Below, piece by piece: positions 11,712-20,728 of a DNA stretch of 64,000 nucleotides. The stretch covers positions 124,001 to 188,000 of the forward strand of contig CAVZII010000004.1 in NCBI GenBank assembly GCA_963775275.1, read 5' to 3'. Source of the stretch: JANWHQ01 sp963775275. Lineage in GTDB: Bacteria; Pseudomonadota; Alphaproteobacteria; Caulobacterales; Caulobacteraceae. Under the pieces are notes generated by a model that worked only from the letters and a program-made list of their open reading frames with translations, was not told the DNA's origin and did no database searches. Within the stretch, counting starts at the first letter, position 1, and each line of letters opens with the position of its first letter. Made by a program: the position numbers and the translations under genes.

Positions 11712-12764
11712 ATGGACGCCCTCGCCCGCTCGCTCAAGGACTCGCCCGAAATCTTCCCGTTCGCGCTGGACCTCGTGCGCGACGCGGCGTCCTTCGCGCG
11801 GCTGCCGGCTGAGGCGTTGGAGGCCGCGAGCTTCCTGGACGAGCGCGCTCTTGGCCCGGGCGCCAGATTGGAGGCCCATGCCTGGCCACAGGTCGAGGCC
11901 GCGGTCGCCGCGGCGGACCTGAAGGAGGATTGCGGCTTCATCTTCCACATCGGCCATGTGGGCTCCACGCTCATCTCGCGCCTGATGGGCGCCTCGCCCA
12001 AGGTGCTGGCGCTGCGCGAGCCGCTGGCGCTGCGCACGCTCGCCGAAGCCCACGCCGGCCTGGATGCGCCCGAGAGCCTTCTGGCCCCGGACGGGTTCGA
12101 GCGGCGCTGTTCGGCCATGCTCAAGCTGTGGTCGCGGAGGTTCGCGCCCGGCCAGCGGCCGATCATCAAGGCGACGAGCTTCTGCGCCGGACTGGCCGAA
12201 GACCTGCTTGGCCGCGCCTTTGCGCCGAAGGCCCTCCTGATGGTCGCCCCGCCAGAGCCTCACCTGGCGGCCCTCCTCGGCGGCCCGAACAACCGCATCG
12301 ACATCCGCGCCATGGCGCCGGGGCGGCTCAAGCGATTGCACCGGCGGCTCGGCGAGATCCCGTGGCGGCTCTCGAGCATGAGCCTCGGCGAGATGGCGGC
12401 GATGGGCTGGGCGAGTGAAATGTCGGCCTTGGCCGCCGCTGCTGCGCGCCACCCGGAGCGCGCCGTGTGGCTCGACTTCGAGCGGTTCCTCCTGCGGCCC
12501 CAGCGCCGCCTGGCCGACGCCTTCGCCGCCTTCGGGATCGAGGGTGAGGACGCGGAGATCGCGGCCATCCTCGCCAGCCCCGTCATGGGGCGCTACGCCA
12601 AGGCGCCCGAGCACGCCTATGGCCCGGCGGTGCGCGCCCGGGTGCAGGACCAGGCCCGCCGGGAGGCCGGCGAGGAGATCCGCCGCGGGATGGCCTGGCT
12701 CGACGCCGCCGCCGCCCGCTTTCCCGCCATCGCGTCGGCCCTGGCCGCCGCCGAGGCGCAATGA
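11712..12764 (+). CDS. P-loop, sulfotransferase-like protein
   Basis: A protein of about 350 residues. The segment CGFIFHIGHVGSTLISRLMG resembles the 5'-phosphosulfate (PAPS) binding loop of sulfotransferase-family proteins, and HPERAVWLDFERFLLRPQRR may contribute the second binding strand. Its substrate is unknown. The chosen start at MDALARSLKDSPE has no clear ribosome binding site; an upstream TTG at 11601 is possible but would begin only about 50 bases from the divergent tRNA-Trp gene. Its stop overlaps the start of the monooxygenase by 4 bases, implying coupled expression. Confidence 0.6.
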   Translation: MDALARSLKDSPEIFPFALDLVRDAASFARLPAEALEAASFLDERALGPGARLEAHAWPQVEAAVAAADLKEDCGFIFHIGHVGSTLISRLMGASPKVLALREPLALRTLAEAHAGLDAPESLLAPDGFERRCSAMLKLWSRRFAPGQRPIIKATSFCAGLAEDLLGRAFAPKALLMVAPPEPHLAALLGGPNNRIDIRAMAPGRLKRLHRRLGEIPWRLSSMSLGEMAAMGWASEMSALAAAAARHPERAVWLDFERFLLRPQRRLADAFAAFGIEGEDAEIAAILASPVMGRYAKAPEHAYGPAVRARVQDQARREAGEEIRRGMAWLDAAAARFPAIASALAAAEAQ

Positions 12765-13963
12765 GCGCGCCCCTGCCCCGCATCGCGGTCGTCGGGGCCG
12801 GGATCGGCGGGCTGACCGCCGCGCTCGCCCTGATCCGGCGGGGCTTCGAGGCGACGGTCTATGAGCAGGCGCCCGAGCTGACGGAGGTCGGCGCGGGCGT
12901 GCAGGTCAGCGCCAACGGGACACGGGTGCTGTTCGAGCTCGGACTGGAGGACGCGATCATGGCCGAGGCGGTGGTCCCCCGGGCCAAGCAGATCCGGCTC
13001 TGGAACACCGGCCAATCATGGAAGGCGTTCGACGTCGGCCCGGTCTCCGAGACGCTCTACGGCTTCCCCTACGTGACCCTTCACCGCCACGACCTGCACC
13101 GCGCTCTCGCCGACGCCGTACGCGCGGCGCGCCCCGACGCCATCCGCCTGGGCCGCCGGCTCGTGGGTCTGGACCAGGGCTCCCGGGGCGCGCGCCTCGC
13201 CTTCGAGGACGGCGGCAAGACCGATGCTGACCTCGTGATCGGGGCCGACGGCGTGCATTCGGTGGTGCGTGAGCGCCTGTTCGGGCCGGACGCTCCGAAG
13301 TTCACGGGCGTGGTCGCCTGGCGCGGCGTGATCCCGGCCGCGGCGATCGAGCCCCGGTTGATGGCGCCCCTGTCCGTCACCTGGATCGGGCCGGGCGGGC
13401 ATGTGGTGCACTATCCCCTGCGGCGCGGCGAGCTGATGAACTTCGTCTCGGTGGTGGAGCGGGACGACTGGCAAGTGGAGTCCTGGTCGGCGCCGGGCTC
13501 GGTGGACGAGTGCCTGACCGACTATGCCGGCTGGCACGAGGATGTGCGGTCCCTGATCAAGGCCATCCCCCAGCCCTACAAGTGGGCGCTGTTCGGGCGC
13601 GGGCCGATGAGGCGCTGGAGCGAGGGGCGCGCGACCCTGCTGGGCGACGCGTGCCATCCGATGTTGCCGTTCCTGGCGCAGGGGGCGGTGATGGCCATCG
13701 AGGACGGGCTCGTGCTGGCGAGGTGCCTCCAGAGGTACGAGGGCGAGCCGACCGACGCCTTCCCCGCCTATGAGGCCGCTCGGATCGCCCGCACCTCGGC
13801 GGCCGTGACCGGCTCGGCGGACAACATGCGGCGCTATCACGACGCGCGTCTGGGCACGCCCGAGGCGGCCCAGGCCTATGTCGAGCGGGCCTGGGCCGAG
13901 GATGCAGTGAAGGCGCGCTACGGGCCATTGTTCGGCTATGATGCCGCCACGGCGGCGATCTGA
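12761..13963 (+). CDS. FAD-dependent aromatic-ring monooxygenase (salicylate hydroxylase-like)
   Basis: A 400-residue group A flavoprotein monooxygenase. The N-terminal dinucleotide-binding motif is RIAVVGAGIGGLTAALAL, the DG motif is DLVIGADGVHSVVRE, and the GD motif near residue 290 is TLLGDACHPMLPFLAQGAVM. In this family NAD(P)H-reduced FAD hydroxylates salicylate, hydroxybenzoates or related aromatics in the cytoplasm. The start overlaps the previous gene (ATGA), and a MarR regulator follows after 56 bases, a common arrangement for aromatic catabolism. The actual substrate is not determinable. Confidence 0.88.
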   Translation: MSAPLPRIAVVGAGIGGLTAALALIRRGFEATVYEQAPELTEVGAGVQVSANGTRVLFELGLEDAIMAEAVVPRAKQIRLWNTGQSWKAFDVGPVSETLYGFPYVTLHRHDLHRALADAVRAARPDAIRLGRRLVGLDQGSRGARLAFEDGGKTDADLVIGADGVHSVVRERLFGPDAPKFTGVVAWRGVIPAAAIEPRLMAPLSVTWIGPGGHVVHYPLRRGELMNFVSVVERDDWQVESWSAPGSVDECLTDYAGWHEDVRSLIKAIPQPYKWALFGRGPMRRWSEGRATLLGDACHPMLPFLAQGAVMAIEDGLVLARCLQRYEGEPTDAFPAYEAARIARTSAAVTGSADNMRRYHDARLGTPEAAQAYVERAWAEDAVKARYGPLFGYDAATAAI

Positions 13964-14019
13964 GCCGGCGCGGTTCGGGTTCTGGGGGCGATGACGATGT
14001 TCCGCGTGCGGATCGAGCC

Positions 14020-14607
14020 ATGGACGACGTGAACAAATCCCTGTCGGCGGCCGACCGCCTTCGGCCGTTCGACGAGACCGAGCTCGAAAGCCTGGGCAAG
14101 GTGGCCGGCGCCTGGCGCACCGGCGGGCGCGACTTCCTGCCGTTTCGCATCACGCTCCTGGCCAAGCTGCTCGATCGCTGCACGACGCGTCTGCTGCAGG
14201 CCAATTCGGGACTGACGGTGGCGGAATGGCGGGTGATGGCGCAGCTCGTCCCGAGCTCGCCCCAGTCGGTGCGCCAGCTGGCCGAGCAGGCCTGGGTGGA
14301 CCGGGCCGAAGTCAGCCGCGCGGCCGCATCGCTGGAGCGCCGCGGCTATGTGGAGCGGCGGGAGAACGCCAAGGACCGGCGAAGCCCGCTGCTGTTCTGC
14401 ACCGAACAGGGCCGTGATCTGGCCCTGCGGGTGCTGCCCTCGCGCAAGGCCTTCCACAAATCCCTGACCGACCTTCTGACCGGCGCGGAAGCCGATGAGT
14501 TCGAGAAGATCCTGCTGATCCTCGCCAAGCACTGCGTGGACGAGCTCAAGGCCGAGCCCGCGCCGGGCAAGCCGCGGCGCGGCGCCGGCGACAGCCGGAC
14601 GGACTGA
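14020..14607 (+). CDS. MarR-family transcriptional regulator
   Basis: A 195-residue winged-helix regulator. After a roughly 45-residue leader come ITLLAKLLDRCTTRLLQ (dimerisation helix), LTVAEWRVMAQLV, the recognition region VDRAEVSRAAASLERRGYVE and the wing RRENAKDRRSPLLFCTEQG. MarR proteins usually repress neighbouring catabolic or efflux genes and release DNA upon binding phenolic ligands. Its likely target is the adjacent monooxygenase gene, by inference from position. The C-terminus is Lys/Arg-rich and low complexity. Confidence 0.9.
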   Translation: MDDVNKSLSAADRLRPFDETELESLGKVAGAWRTGGRDFLPFRITLLAKLLDRCTTRLLQANSGLTVAEWRVMAQLVPSSPQSVRQLAEQAWVDRAEVSRAAASLERRGYVERRENAKDRRSPLLFCTEQGRDLALRVLPSRKAFHKSLTDLLTGAEADEFEKILLILAKHCVDELKAEPAPGKPRRGAGDSRTD

Positions 14608-14729
14608 CCTCGGGACCAATCCGGCTTCGTCGATGTCGCCGCGACCGCGTGTTTGCGGGCATGGCCGGGTTGAAAGGCCGGTGGCGGGGCCTTAGGGGAA
14701 GCCCCCGAGTGGACACAGGGAGAGACGGC

Positions 14730-15641
14730 ATGGGCGAGGCCCGGATCATCGACGGCAAGGCATTTGCCGAGGGCTTGCGGGCGCGCATCGCCGCCGAGGT
14801 CGCGGAGCTGAAATCGGGCCGCGGGCTGCGGCCTGGCCTGGCGGTGGTGCTCGTGGGCGAGGATCCGGCCAGCAAGATCTATGTGCGCAGCAAGGAGGAG
14901 CAGACCGAGCAGGTCGGCATGCGCTCGATCGCGCACAGATTGCCCGCCGATATTCCCGAGGCCGAGCTGCTGGACCTGGTGCGCAAGCTGAACGCCGATC
15001 CCGCGGTGCACGGCATCCTCGTGCAGTTCCCCGTCCCCCCGCCCCTGCGCCAGTCAGCCATCGTCGCCTCGATCGATCCGGAAAAGGATGTGGACGGCCT
15101 GACCGTGGTCAACGCCGGACGCCTGGCCAGCGGCCTGCCGGGCCTGGCGCCCTGCACCCCTTCGGGCTGCCTTATGCTGCTCCAGGACGCGCTGGGCTCG
15201 CTCAGGGGCAAGCGCGCGGTCGTGGTCGGCCGCTCGAACCTGATGGGCAAGCCGATGGCCCAACTCCTGCTGCAGGCGGACTGCACCGTCACCATCGCTC
15301 ACTCGCGCACCGACGACCTGCCAGGCGTCTGCCGCGAGGCGGACATCCTGGTGGCGGCCGCCGGCCGGCCGGAGATGGTCAAGGGCGACTGGATCAAGCC
15401 GGGCGCCGCGGTGATCGACGTCGGCATCAACCGCGTTCCCTCGCGAGATCCGGTCAAGGCGGCCGAGGGCAAGACCCGGGTCGTCGGCGACGTGGCCTTC
15501 GAGGAGGCCAGGCAGGTCGCGGGCTGGATCACGCCTGTGCCGGGCGGCGTCGGCCCGATGACCATCGCCTGCCTGCTGCAAAACACTCTGATCGCCGCCA
15601 AGCGCCTGACGGGAGCAGAGAGCGAGCTTCAGCCGGCCTGA
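14730..15641 (+). CDS. folD: Methylenetetrahydrofolate dehydrogenase/cyclohydrolase
   Basis: FolD interconverts 5,10-methylene-, methenyl- and 10-formyl-tetrahydrofolate. The start MGEARIIDGKAFAEGLRAR has AGGGAG upstream and gives 303 residues, normal for the family. The catalytic region contains YVRSKEEQTEQVGM with the active-site Lys; HGILVQFPVPPPL, PEKDVDGLTVVNAG and CTPSGCLMLL are diagnostic, and VVGRSNLMGKPMAQLLL binds NADP. The C-terminal signature TPVPGGVGPMTIACLLQNT is present. Its 3' end overlaps the convergent lipoprotein gene by 13 bases. Confidence 0.97.
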   Translation: MGEARIIDGKAFAEGLRARIAAEVAELKSGRGLRPGLAVVLVGEDPASKIYVRSKEEQTEQVGMRSIAHRLPADIPEAELLDLVRKLNADPAVHGILVQFPVPPPLRQSAIVASIDPEKDVDGLTVVNAGRLASGLPGLAPCTPSGCLMLLQDALGSLRGKRAVVVGRSNLMGKPMAQLLLQADCTVTIAHSRTDDLPGVCREADILVAAAGRPEMVKGDWIKPGAAVIDVGINRVPSRDPVKAAEGKTRVVGDVAFEEARQVAGWITPVPGGVGPMTIACLLQNTLIAAKRLTGAESELQPA

Positions 15642-16264
15642 GCCTGCGGCGCCGGCACGGCGGCCGTCCAGTCCACGAGCTTGCCGAGCACGCCGCGCAC
15701 GGCGGTCTGGTAGGCGTCCACGATCGCGCCCACCCGGTTGTCGGAGGCGCGCGCCTCGACCTCGAACACATGCTGGCCGGCCACCACGCGCTGGCCTGGC
15801 CGCACGATCGTCGCACTGAGGCGGACCACCACCAGGGGCGCGGCGTCCAGACCCTGGTCGTAGCGCGCCTCGAATGCCTGTACGTCCAGATCCAGGCGCG
15901 CCGCCGCGTCGACCCCGCTGCCGCGGGCCGCCAGACGAGGTGAAGACACCGCCTCGAACGCCCGGTCCAGCGCCTCCTGGAAAAGGGTGGGCGCCGGCGC
16001 GGCCCACCTCGCCCCCGCGAGATAGGAGATCTGCGGCCCGCTGACAGTGAGGATTCGGTCCGTGGCGGCGGCCGTCTCGAAGGCCAGGGCGCCTTGCGCC
16101 AGCACCGGCGCTCCCTGGGCCGGGCCCGTCGGCGCGGCCGCGGGCGAGGCGGTGAAGCGGTAGAGCTGGGCCGGCTTGGACTTGGGGATCAGCGAGATGC
16201 AGCCGCCGAGCAGCGCGCACAGCACGAGCGTCGCGGCGATGCGGCCGGTCGGGTTCGGTCTCAC
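15629..16264 (-). CDS. ABC-type transport auxiliary lipoprotein (PqiC-like)
   Basis: A 211-residue outer-envelope lipoprotein; the N-terminus RIAATLVLCALLGGC carries a lipobox (LGGC). The family is the ABC transport auxiliary component with RTDRILTVSGPQISYLAG-type strands (here DRILTVSGPQISYLAG) and DAAARLDLDVQAFEARYD. It is the last gene of the minus-strand lipid-transport operon and its start overlaps the MCE gene stop (ATGA). It probably helps pass lipid between the MCE ring and the outer membrane, as inferred from homologous systems. Confidence 0.85.
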   Translation of the reverse strand: MRPNPTGRIAATLVLCALLGGCISLIPKSKPAQLYRFTASPAAAPTGPAQGAPVLAQGALAFETAAATDRILTVSGPQISYLAGARWAAPAPTLFQEALDRAFEAVSSPRLAARGSGVDAAARLDLDVQAFEARYDQGLDAAPLVVVRLSATIVRPGQRVVAGQHVFEVEARASDNRVGAIVDAYQTAVRGVLGKLVDWTAAVPAPQAQAG

Positions 16265-17199
16265 GGCTTCACCTTCAGTTCCTTGTCCGGCGGCCTGGAG
16301 ATCACGCCCTGCGGGCTGGCGCGCAGCTCGCGGACCAATCCGTCGAGCGAGCGGGACGTCTCCTGCAGGCCGCTGATCGTCGCGGTCAACTGAGGCAGGC
16401 CCGAGTTGGCGAACTCGGTGGCGGGCGTCTTCAGCTGACCGATCATCGCGCGCGCGTCACGGGCGGCGGACCGGGTCTCCTGGGCGGCGTCGGCGATATT
16501 GGCCAGGGCGCGCTTGGCGTCGCCGTTGACCAGCTTGTTGCTGGACTGGCTGAGCTCGGAGATCGACAGGGCGGTCTGGTCGACATCCTGGATGGTCTTC
16601 TGCAGGTCCGCCAGCATGGCCCGCCGCTCGCGCGCCTCGTCCGCGACGGCCTTGAAGTCCTCCAGCGAGCCCGAGATCAGGGCGATGTTGCGGTCGGACA
16701 GCAGCTGGTTGACCCGGTCCAGGGACTCGACCGCCCTCTGCATCACCGTCCCGCCGCCGGCGATCAGATCGGCCAGCGTGCTCTTCTGGCTGTGGATGAC
16801 CGGCACCTCGCCGTGGGGCGTGACGGCCTTGAGCAGCGGCTTGTTCTGGGTGCCGCCGGTGATCTGGATGTAGTTGACCCCCGTGATGCCCTGCGGCTCC
16901 AGGATGGCGTAGGAGTCGGCGCGGATCGGCGTGCCGCCCTTCAGGCGGATGCGCGCGATCACGTGGTTGGGGTCGTTCGGATCGAGCGACAGGTTCGTCA
17001 CCTCGCCGACCTTGATGCCGTTGAAGTGCACCTCCCCGCCTTCGGAGATCCCGCGCACGGGGCCGACGAAGACGACATCGTAGTGATCAAAGCTCTTGTT
17101 GAACTGGAAGCCCGCGAGCCAGACGACGAAGGCGGCCAGGCCCACGGTCAGGCCGATCGTCACCATGCCCACCAGGGCGTAGTTGGCGCGTCGTTCCAT
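16261..17199 (-). CDS. MCE/MlaD-family lipid-binding protein
   Basis: A 312-residue periplasmic protein anchored by one N-terminal helix (YALVGMVTIGLTVGLAAFVVW). The MCE domain follows with FVGPVRGISEGGEVHFNGIK and VGEVTNLSLDPNDPNHV, plus GITGVNYIQITGG. A long helical C-terminal part (residues about 150-300) with repeated Asp/Ser-Ala heptads is typical of single-MCE proteins that form needle-like hexamers. The start is coupled to the upstream ATPase gene by a one-base overlap (TGATG). Confidence 0.92.
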   Translation of the reverse strand: MERRANYALVGMVTIGLTVGLAAFVVWLAGFQFNKSFDHYDVVFVGPVRGISEGGEVHFNGIKVGEVTNLSLDPNDPNHVIARIRLKGGTPIRADSYAILEPQGITGVNYIQITGGTQNKPLLKAVTPHGEVPVIHSQKSTLADLIAGGGTVMQRAVESLDRVNQLLSDRNIALISGSLEDFKAVADEARERRAMLADLQKTIQDVDQTALSISELSQSSNKLVNGDAKRALANIADAAQETRSAARDARAMIGQLKTPATEFANSGLPQLTATISGLQETSRSLDGLVRELRASPQGVISRPPDKELKVKP

Positions 17200-17999
17200 C
17201 AGCCCCGCCTCGCCGCCCCTGCGGCAGCACGTCCGCGCGGTCCCAGGAAGTAGGCCTGGATCCACGGATGATCGGAGTGCTCCAGCTCGAGCGGCGTTCC
17301 TGTCGCAACTATACGCTTGTCGGCGATCACTGCGACCCGATCGCAGATTGTATAAACGGAGTCGAGGTCGTGGGTGATCATGAACACGGTCAGCTTCAGG
17401 CTGCGCGACAGATCGGCGATCAGCTCGTCGAAGGCGCCGGCGCTGATCGGGTCGAGGCCCGAGGTGGGCTCGTCCAGGAACAACAGCTCCGGATCCAGCG
17501 CCAGAGCGCGCGCCAGGCCGGCGCGCTTGATCATCCCGCCGGACAGCTCGGACGGCTTCAAGGCGCCTGCCGACGTGGGCAGGCCCGCCAGGGCGATCTT
17601 CAGGTCTGCCAGTTCATCGACGACGCTCCTGGAGAGCCCGGCGTGCTCGTGCATGGGCGCGGCCACGTTCTCGCGCACCGTCAGGTTGGTGAAGAGGGCG
17701 CCGCCTTGGAACAGCACGCCCCAGCGCTGCTCGACCTGCTGCAGGCGGCGCTCCGACGTCCGGTGGACGTCCTCGCCGAAGACCCTCACCTCCCCCGCGT
17801 CGGGCGGCTTGAGCCCGATCAGGGTGCGCAGCAGCACCGTCTTGCCCGCGCCCGAGCCCCCGACCACGCCCAGGACCTCGCCGCGGCGCACGCTCAGGTC
17901 CAGACCATCGTGGACCACATAGTCGCCGAAACGCGAGACGAGGCCGCTCACCTCGATCACGGGCGTCTCCCCGGTCGGCTCGCCGCCTACCGCCGTCAA
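17199..17999 (-). CDS. ABC transporter ATPase of an Mla-type lipid transport system
   Basis: A 266-residue cytoplasmic ATPase. Walker A is GVVGGSGAGKTVLL, the signature is LSGGMIKRAGLARAL, Walker B is ELLFLDEPTSGLDPIS and the switch His is in TVFMITHDLDSVY. The Q-loop is VLFQGGALFTNLTV. These features match MlaF/Ttg2A-type ATPases that power phospholipid or hydrophobic compound transport between membranes. It overlaps mlaE by 4 bases upstream and the MCE gene downstream. Confidence 0.94.
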   Translation of the reverse strand: MTAVGGEPTGETPVIEVSGLVSRFGDYVVHDGLDLSVRRGEVLGVVGGSGAGKTVLLRTLIGLKPPDAGEVRVFGEDVHRTSERRLQQVEQRWGVLFQGGALFTNLTVRENVAAPMHEHAGLSRSVVDELADLKIALAGLPTSAGALKPSELSGGMIKRAGLARALALDPELLFLDEPTSGLDPISAGAFDELIADLSRSLKLTVFMITHDLDSVYTICDRVAVIADKRIVATGTPLELEHSDHPWIQAYFLGPRGRAAAGAARRG

Positions 18000-19114
18000 A
18001 GGTTCAGCTCCGTGTAGATCATGGCGAACGCGGCATCGATCAGGATGATCGAGAAGATGGCGTGGACGACGGCCGAGGTCACGCGGCGGCCGAGCAACTC
18101 GACATCGCCGCCCACCTCCATCCCCTGGCGGCAGCCGATCGCGGCGACGACCGTCGCCAGGACCGGCGCCTTGGCCATGCCGAGCCAGAAGTGCTTGATC
18201 CCCACGTTGCTGGCGACGCGGGCGATGAAGAAGACCGGGCTGAGGTCCAGCTGCAACCAGCTCACCACCATGCCGCCGGCCAGCCCGGCCAGCACAGCGA
18301 TGAAGGTGAGCAGCGGCATGGTGAACAGAAGCGCGAAGAACCGCGGCAGCACCAGCGCCTCGAACGGGTCGACACCCATGACCTGCATCGCGTCGATCTC
18401 CTGGTTCATCTTCATCGCGCCGATCTCGGCGGCGAAGCTGGAGGCCGAGCGGCCAGCCAGGAGCACGGCGGTGATCACCACGGCGAACTCGCGCAACACC
18501 GCGATGCCGATCAGCTCTACGGTGAACACCTGGGCGCCGAAGTCCGAGAGCATGTTCGCGCCGATGAAGGCGATCACCGCGCCGATGAAGAAGGAAAGCA
18601 CCGCCACGATGGGCAAGGCGTCCAGGCCGGCCCGCTCGGCCAGCGCCACGAAGGGCGCCCAGCGGATCCGGCGCGGGTCCACGACTGTGCGCAAGACCAC
18701 CACCACCAGCCGCCCGGTGAAGCCCATGGTGCCCCAGAAGTCCTCCCCGACGCCGATGACGCCATGTCCGAGGCGGTCAAAAAGTTCGGCCAGCGAGGAT
18801 CGAGGCTGCTCGGGCGCCGGCTGCTCGCGGGCCACGGCGCGGGCCACCAGCTCCAGGAGCCGTGTGACCTCGGGACGGGCGGTGATCTGCTCCACCGGCG
18901 CGCGGCCCTGGGCGGCCTCCAGGATGGCGTAGGCGCCGGCCGTATCGCATCGCTCGACGCGGGTGAGGTCCAGCCCCATGCCCGGGTGCGAGTCCAGCGT
19001 GGAGGCGAGCTCCCGCCCGACGCCGCGAAGACTCGTCGAGGTCCATTCGCCATCCAGGAAGATGACCGGCTCACCGTCGCGCTGCTTGATGCTGAAGCCT
19101 GCGGGCCCGCCCAT
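17996..19114 (-). CDS. MlaE-family permease with N-terminal STAS domain
   Basis: A 372-residue inner-membrane permease. The N-terminal 110 residues look like a STAS domain (FSIKQRDGEPVIFLDGEWTS, GMGLDLTRVERCDTAGAYA), fused to an MlaE domain with several transmembrane helices (LPIVAVLSFFIGAVIAFIG, FAVVITAVLLAGRSASSFA, EIGAMKMNQEIDAMQVMG). The EIxAMxxxxEIDAM segment is a hallmark of the family. I start at MGGPAGFSIK; the longer in-frame extension would run into the tandem repeats and is rejected. It heads the four-gene mlaE-F-D-lipoprotein operon. Confidence 0.92.
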   Translation of the reverse strand: MGGPAGFSIKQRDGEPVIFLDGEWTSTSLRGVGRELASTLDSHPGMGLDLTRVERCDTAGAYAILEAAQGRAPVEQITARPEVTRLLELVARAVAREQPAPEQPRSSLAELFDRLGHGVIGVGEDFWGTMGFTGRLVVVVLRTVVDPRRIRWAPFVALAERAGLDALPIVAVLSFFIGAVIAFIGANMLSDFGAQVFTVELIGIAVLREFAVVITAVLLAGRSASSFAAEIGAMKMNQEIDAMQVMGVDPFEALVLPRFFALLFTMPLLTFIAVLAGLAGGMVVSWLQLDLSPVFFIARVASNVGIKHFWLGMAKAPVLATVVAAIGCRQGMEVGGDVELLGRRVTSAVVHAIFSIILIDAAFAMIYTELNL

Positions 19115-19136
19115 GGCTGGCGAGGATAGCAGCGCC

Positions 19137-19498
19137 GCGCGCGCAGCAAAGGTGCGAAGCGGCTTTGCGTCCGCGCGCGCGGGATTATTCGTTGGCGCGC
19201 CTTCCAGGCGGGAAACCGCTTCCCACTTTCCCTGAAGGCGCGCCGCGCGCAGCAAAGGTGCGAAGCGGCTTTGCGTCCGCGCGCGCGGGATTATTCGTTG
19301 GCGCGCCTTCCAGGCGGGAAACCGCTTCCCACCTTCCCTGAAGGCGCGCCGCGCGCAGCAAAGGTGCGAAGCGGCTTTGCGTCCGCGCGCGCGGGATTAT
19401 TCGTTGGCGCGCCTTCCAGGCGGGAAACCGCTTCCCACCTTCCCTGAAGGCGCGCCGCGCGCAGCAAAGGTGCGAAGCGGCTTTGCGTCCGCGCGCGC
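19137..19498. repeat. 106-bp tandem repeat array, about 3.4 copies
   Basis: Copies of a 106-bp unit begin at about 19144, 19250, 19356 and 19462 (measured at cagcaaaggtgcgaagcgg), with the last copy cut off near 19498. The copies are nearly identical; the first has cccactttccc where later ones have cccaccttccc (position 19227). Each unit holds two inverted repeats: ggcgcgccttc with gaaggcgcgcc, and a second built on gcgcgcagcaaag and ctttgcgtccgcgcgc. The array fills the space between the mlaE start and the tonB terminator. It also produces spurious reading frames on the minus strand. Confidence 0.95.
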
Positions 19499-19500
19499 AA

Positions 19501-19530
19501 AGAAAAGCCCCGGAGGAGGTCCTCCGGGGC
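19501..19530 (-). terminator. Rho-independent terminator after tonB
   Basis: On the minus strand GCCCCGGAGG-ACCT-CCTCCGGGGC forms a 10-bp GC stem with a four-base loop, followed directly by TTTTCT. It lies 24 bases after the tonB stop and directly abuts the repeat array, separating the exbB-exbD-tonB operon from mlaE. Confidence 0.92.
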
Positions 19531-19554
19531 TCATGTCCGATCCTTGGCCGGCGA

Positions 19555-20252
19555 TCAGCCCGCCAGGGTGAAGCGGATCCTGGTTGTGAAGTGTCCGCCT
19601 TCGGTGGGTTCTCCGTCGACGGTCTTGGGCTTCATCCGGAAGTACCGCGAGATCTTCAGCGCAGCCGACCCGAAGCCGAAGTTCGACGGTTCCTCGTCGG
19701 TCACCGAGCAATCGGTGAGCGTGCCCTTGGCCGTCACCGTGCACGAGATCGTCGCCGATCCTTCCTTGCCCAGGCTCTGGGCCCGCTCCGGATAGTACTG
19801 GCTGAACTCGTCCGGGCCGGGCTTGCGCAGCCAATCGGGCCTGGTGATCACCGCCGCGCGGGGCGGCGGCGCCGGCGGCGCCGGCGGCGGAAGGGCCGGG
19901 GGCGGCGGCGGCACGACCAGCGGCGGCGGCGCAGGCACCGAGATCGGCGGCGGCGGCGCGATGTGCGGCGTGATCGGCGGCGGGGGCGGCGGCGGCGGCA
20001 GGTTCTTGGGCGGCGGCGGCGGAGGCGGAGGCGGAGGCGGCGGAGGCGGCTTCACGAGGTCCACCTTCGTCGCCGTGTCCGAATACTCCTTCACCTTGAA
20101 CTCGAACTTCAGCTTCCAGATGTAGACGCCGAGCGCCAGGTGGAACACCAAGGCGATGATCAGAGCCGGGCCGAGCCGGCTCTTGCGCTGACCGGACCCT
20201 TCGGCGGTCAGCGGATCATAATGGCGCATGACAGGTTGTTCGTTGTCGGCCA

Positions 20253-20253
<1 letters not shown>
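19555..20253 (-). CDS. tonB: TonB energy-transducing protein
   Basis: TonB spans the periplasm and passes proton-motive energy from ExbB-ExbD to TonB-dependent outer-membrane receptors. The 232-residue protein has a single N-terminal anchor (residues about 28-46, ALIIALVFHLALGVYIW), a very proline-rich rod including 14 consecutive prolines at residues 69-82, and a C-terminal domain with SQYYPERAQSLGKEGSATIS and GSAALKISRYFRMKP. Its start overlaps the exbD stop by one base (TGATG). Confidence 0.95.
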
Positions 20254-20723
<470 letters not shown>

Positions 20724-20728
20724 TTAGG

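Noticed and set aside
14608..14729. Folate-related riboswitch upstream of folD
   Set aside because: I could not find the conserved ZTP or THF riboswitch core; only an ordinary leader with AGGGAG is visible.
19115..19255. N-terminal extension of the mlaE frame into the repeats
   Set aside because: The extra residues are encoded by the 106-bp repeat unit and recur in other frames, so it is not real protein.
19137..19498. CRISPR array
   Set aside because: Repeats are contiguous without unique spacers and the unit is 106 bp; no cas genes are nearby.
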